From CAMFTQ01 sp051881615 (lineage in GTDB: Bacteria; Bacillota; Clostridia; Oscillospirales; Acutalibacteraceae), in NCBI GenBank assembly GCA_051881615.1, contig JBJEQF010000001.1, positions 1-22,843 on the forward strand: 22,843 nt of DNA, read 5' to 3'. Under the pieces are notes generated by a model. That model was not told the DNA's origin and did not search any database. It saw only the letters and a program-made list of their open reading frames with translations. A program made the translations under genes and the position numbers. Position 1 is the stretch's first letter, and every line of letters begins with the position of its first letter. This document shows positions 21,157 to 22,843 of the stretch, one piece after another.

Positions 21157-21827
21157 TATTTTCTGCCTCCTTCCTTTTCTTTGCGAGGCTTCTTAGCGTC
21201 GTTTAATACCTCGCCCTTGTATAACCATACCTTAACACCGATTTTACCGTAGGTTGTGTTAGCCTCTGCAAAACCGTAGTCAATGTCTGCACGTAATGTC
21301 TGAAGAGGAATTGTACCCTCGTGATACTGCTCTGCACGAGCGATTTCAGCACCGCCTAAACGTCCTGAGCACTGAGTTTTGATACCCTTTGCGCCGAACT
21401 TCATAGCTCTGCCGATAGCCTGCTTCATAGCACGACGGAAAGAAATTCTCTTTTCGAGCTGCTGAGCAATGCTCTCTGCTACTAACTGAGCGTTAAGGTC
21501 AGGTGACTTAACCTCTACAATGTTGACAGCAACAGGTTTGCCGAGGATTTTCTCGCACTGAAGTCTGAGCTTTTCAATCTCGGCACCGCCCTTACCGATA
21601 ACCATACCGGGTTTAGCGCAGTGAATGTGAATTCTTACTCTCTTACCGTCACGTTCAATTTCGATCTTAGGAACACCTGCTGCGTAAAGCTGCTTCTTTA
21701 AGATCTTGCGGAGGTTATAGTCCTCAACAAGAGCTGTACCGAAGTCCTTCTTGTTTGCATACCAGCGTGAATCCCAATCTTTAATTACACCTACACGAAG
21801 ACCGTGTGGATTAACTTTCTGGCCCAT
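21156..21827 (-). CDS. rpsC: 30S ribosomal protein S3
   Basis: S3 lines the mRNA entry channel. The 223-residue protein starts MGQKVNPHGLRVGVIKDWDS, has the KH-domain loop GMVIGKGG at 74-81, and the C-terminal domain with GRLGGAEIARAEQYHEGTIP. The basic tail KKPRKEKEGGRK is normal. GGAGGT precedes the ATG. Its stop overlaps the rplP ATG by one base. Confidence 0.98.
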   Translation of the reverse strand: MGQKVNPHGLRVGVIKDWDSRWYANKKDFGTALVEDYNLRKILKKQLYAAGVPKIEIERDGKRVRIHIHCAKPGMVIGKGGAEIEKLRLQCEKILGKPVAVNIVEVKSPDLNAQLVAESIAQQLEKRISFRRAMKQAIGRAMKFGAKGIKTQCSGRLGGAEIARAEQYHEGTIPLQTLRADIDYGFAEANTTYGKIGVKVWLYKGEVLNDAKKPRKEKEGGRK

Positions 21828-21845
21828 AAACTTACCTCCTTCTCG

Positions 21846-22181
21846 TTATTCTTTTTCCTTGAGCACAAGAGTAATGTGGGATGTCTTCTTGTTAATTCTG
21901 AATGCCCTGCCCTGAGCTCTCGGACGAATACGTTTAAGGGTTGGGCCCTGGCTTACGCTGCAAGCTGCAACGTAAAGTCTTGATACATCCATATCGTGAT
22001 TATTCTCAGCATTTGCCATAGCTGACTTGAGCAGCTTTAAAAGCGGCTCACAAGCGGCCTTTGGAGTTGCTTTAAGAATAGCCTCTGCAAGCTTTACGTC
22101 TTTACCGCGAATTAAATCAAGCACGATTGAAATCTTGCGAGGTGAAATACGGACATAGTTTAAATATGCCTTAGCTTCCAT
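21846..22181 (-). CDS. rplV: 50S ribosomal protein L22
   Basis: L22 lines the exit tunnel; its long loop is a site of macrolide-resistance changes. The 111-residue protein begins MEAKAYLNYVRISPRKISIV and contains SVSQGPTLKRIRPRAQGRAF. The loop looks complete, with no visible insertion or deletion. AAGGAG precedes the ATG. Canonical place between rpsS and rpsC. Confidence 0.98.
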   Translation of the reverse strand: MEAKAYLNYVRISPRKISIVLDLIRGKDVKLAEAILKATPKAACEPLLKLLKSAMANAENNHDMDVSRLYVAACSVSQGPTLKRIRPRAQGRAFRINKKTSHITLVLKEKE

Positions 22182-22199
22182 TGCAATAACTCCTTCCGC

Positions 22200-22475
22200 T
22201 TATTTCTTACTTGTTTTTGAACCGGCATGGCCCTTGAAGGTTCTTGTCGGAGCAAACTCACCGAGCTTGTGACCAACCATATCTTCTGTTACATAAACCG
22301 GAACGTGCTTGCGGCCGTCGTGTACCGCAAATGTATGACCTACAAAATCAGGGAAAATTGTTGAACTTCTTGACCAAGTCTTTAAAATTCTCTTTTCGCC
22401 TGACTCGTTCATTTCTAAAACCCTTTTGAGCAGCACAGGCTGAACAAAAGGACCCTTTTTAGTGCTTCTACTCAT
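22200..22475 (-). CDS. rpsS: 30S ribosomal protein S19
   Basis: S19 lies in the head of the small subunit and pairs with S13. The 91-residue protein reads MSRSTKKGPFVQPVLLKRVL, then TWSRSSTIFPDFVGHTFAVH, and GHKLGEFAPTRTFKGHAG. Normal length. AAGGAG precedes the ATG; rplB ends 27 nt upstream. Confidence 0.98.
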   Translation of the reverse strand: MSRSTKKGPFVQPVLLKRVLEMNESGEKRILKTWSRSSTIFPDFVGHTFAVHDGRKHVPVYVTEDMVGHKLGEFAPTRTFKGHAGSKTSKK

Positions 22476-22502
22476 AATATAAAGCTCCTTTCTTTCTGCC
22501 TA

Positions 22503-22843
22503 TTACTTACCGTTTCTGCGTCTTACGATAAACTTATCGCTGCGGTTATGAGTCTTACGAGTCTTATAACCAAGAGCCGGCTTACCCCAAGGAGTAACAG
22601 GTCCCGGACGACCTACAGGTGATTTACCCTCACCACCACCGTGCGGGTGGTCATTCGGGTTCATTACAGAACCTCTGACTGTCGGTCTCCAGCCCATATT
22701 GCGCTTACGGCCTGCTTTACCGATTTTTACGTTTTCGTGATCTGTGTTGCCAACCTGTCCGATTGTAGCCATACAAGACTCCGGAACGTTTCTAAGCTCG
22801 CCTGAAGGAAGTCTTAAAAGAGCCATTCCGTTTTCTTTAGCCA
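22503..22843 (-). CDS. rplB: 50S ribosomal protein L2, C-terminal part (cut by window edge)
   Basis: The last 112 or so codons of L2, which supports the peptidyl transferase centre and subunit joining. The reading frame runs from the window edge to TAA. The diagnostic segment SVMNPNDHPHGGGEGKSPVG contains the His equivalent to E. coli His229, and the basic tail ends SDKFIVRRRNGK. The start and the rest of the S10 operon (rplW, rplD, rplC, rpsJ by normal order) lie beyond the window. Confidence 0.98.
   Translation of the reverse strand, partial: AKENGMALLRLPSGELRNVPESCMATIGQVGNTDHENVKIGKAGRKRNMGWRPTVRGSVMNPNDHPHGGGEGKSPVGRPGPVTPWGKPALGYKTRKTHNRSDKFIVRRRNGK

Overview
The window is 22.8 kb of chromosome from a low-to-mid GC, spore-forming Gram-positive anaerobe, most likely a clostridium of the Ruminococcaceae/Oscillospiraceae type. 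The pointers are Firmicutes-type ribosomal gene order and protein sequences, a spoVAC sporulation gene, ThiI without a rhodanese domain, a class B sortase, and strong AGGAGG ribosome binding sites. This is inference from protein content; no 16S gene is present.

Layout. (1) 1-2402, minus: the first 800 codons of rpoB, with a roughly 250-nt leader and a good sigma-A promoter. Facing that promoter is an equally good plus-strand promoter that may make a short antisense RNA. (2) 2846-3962: a fic gene on the minus strand, bracketed by two near-identical long palindromes, with a third related palindrome over its own promoter. (3) 3964-4419, minus: a lone spoVAC. (4) 4556-9233, plus: a cysteine desulfurase and ThiI (sulfur transfer for tRNA thiolation and/or thiamine), then an unusual four-part sortase (cytoplasmic domain, membrane helix, class B sortase domain, InlB-type B-repeat), then a small stand-alone relative of the sortase's cytoplasmic domain, closed by a terminator. 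(5) 9353-9913, plus: a RimJ/RimL-like acetyltransferase. (6) 9938-22843, minus: the distal S10, spc and alpha ribosomal operons in canonical order, from partial rplB to rplQ, including secY, adk, map, a KOW-domain protein, infA, rpmJ and rpoA, ended by a strong intrinsic terminator.

The ribosomal block is ordinary in order and content. Its interest lies in several non-ATG starts and in a rplO-secY junction where a TTG start directly follows an in-frame TAA. The accessory segment at 2403-9325 holds the less ordinary biology: the Fic protein with a degenerate active site and its palindromes, the rpoB promoter region, and the sortase with its small paralogue. rpoB is not preceded by rplJ-rplL, so the usual rplKAJL-rpoBC cluster is split here. 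No tRNA, rRNA, CRISPR array, transposase or prophage gene was seen.
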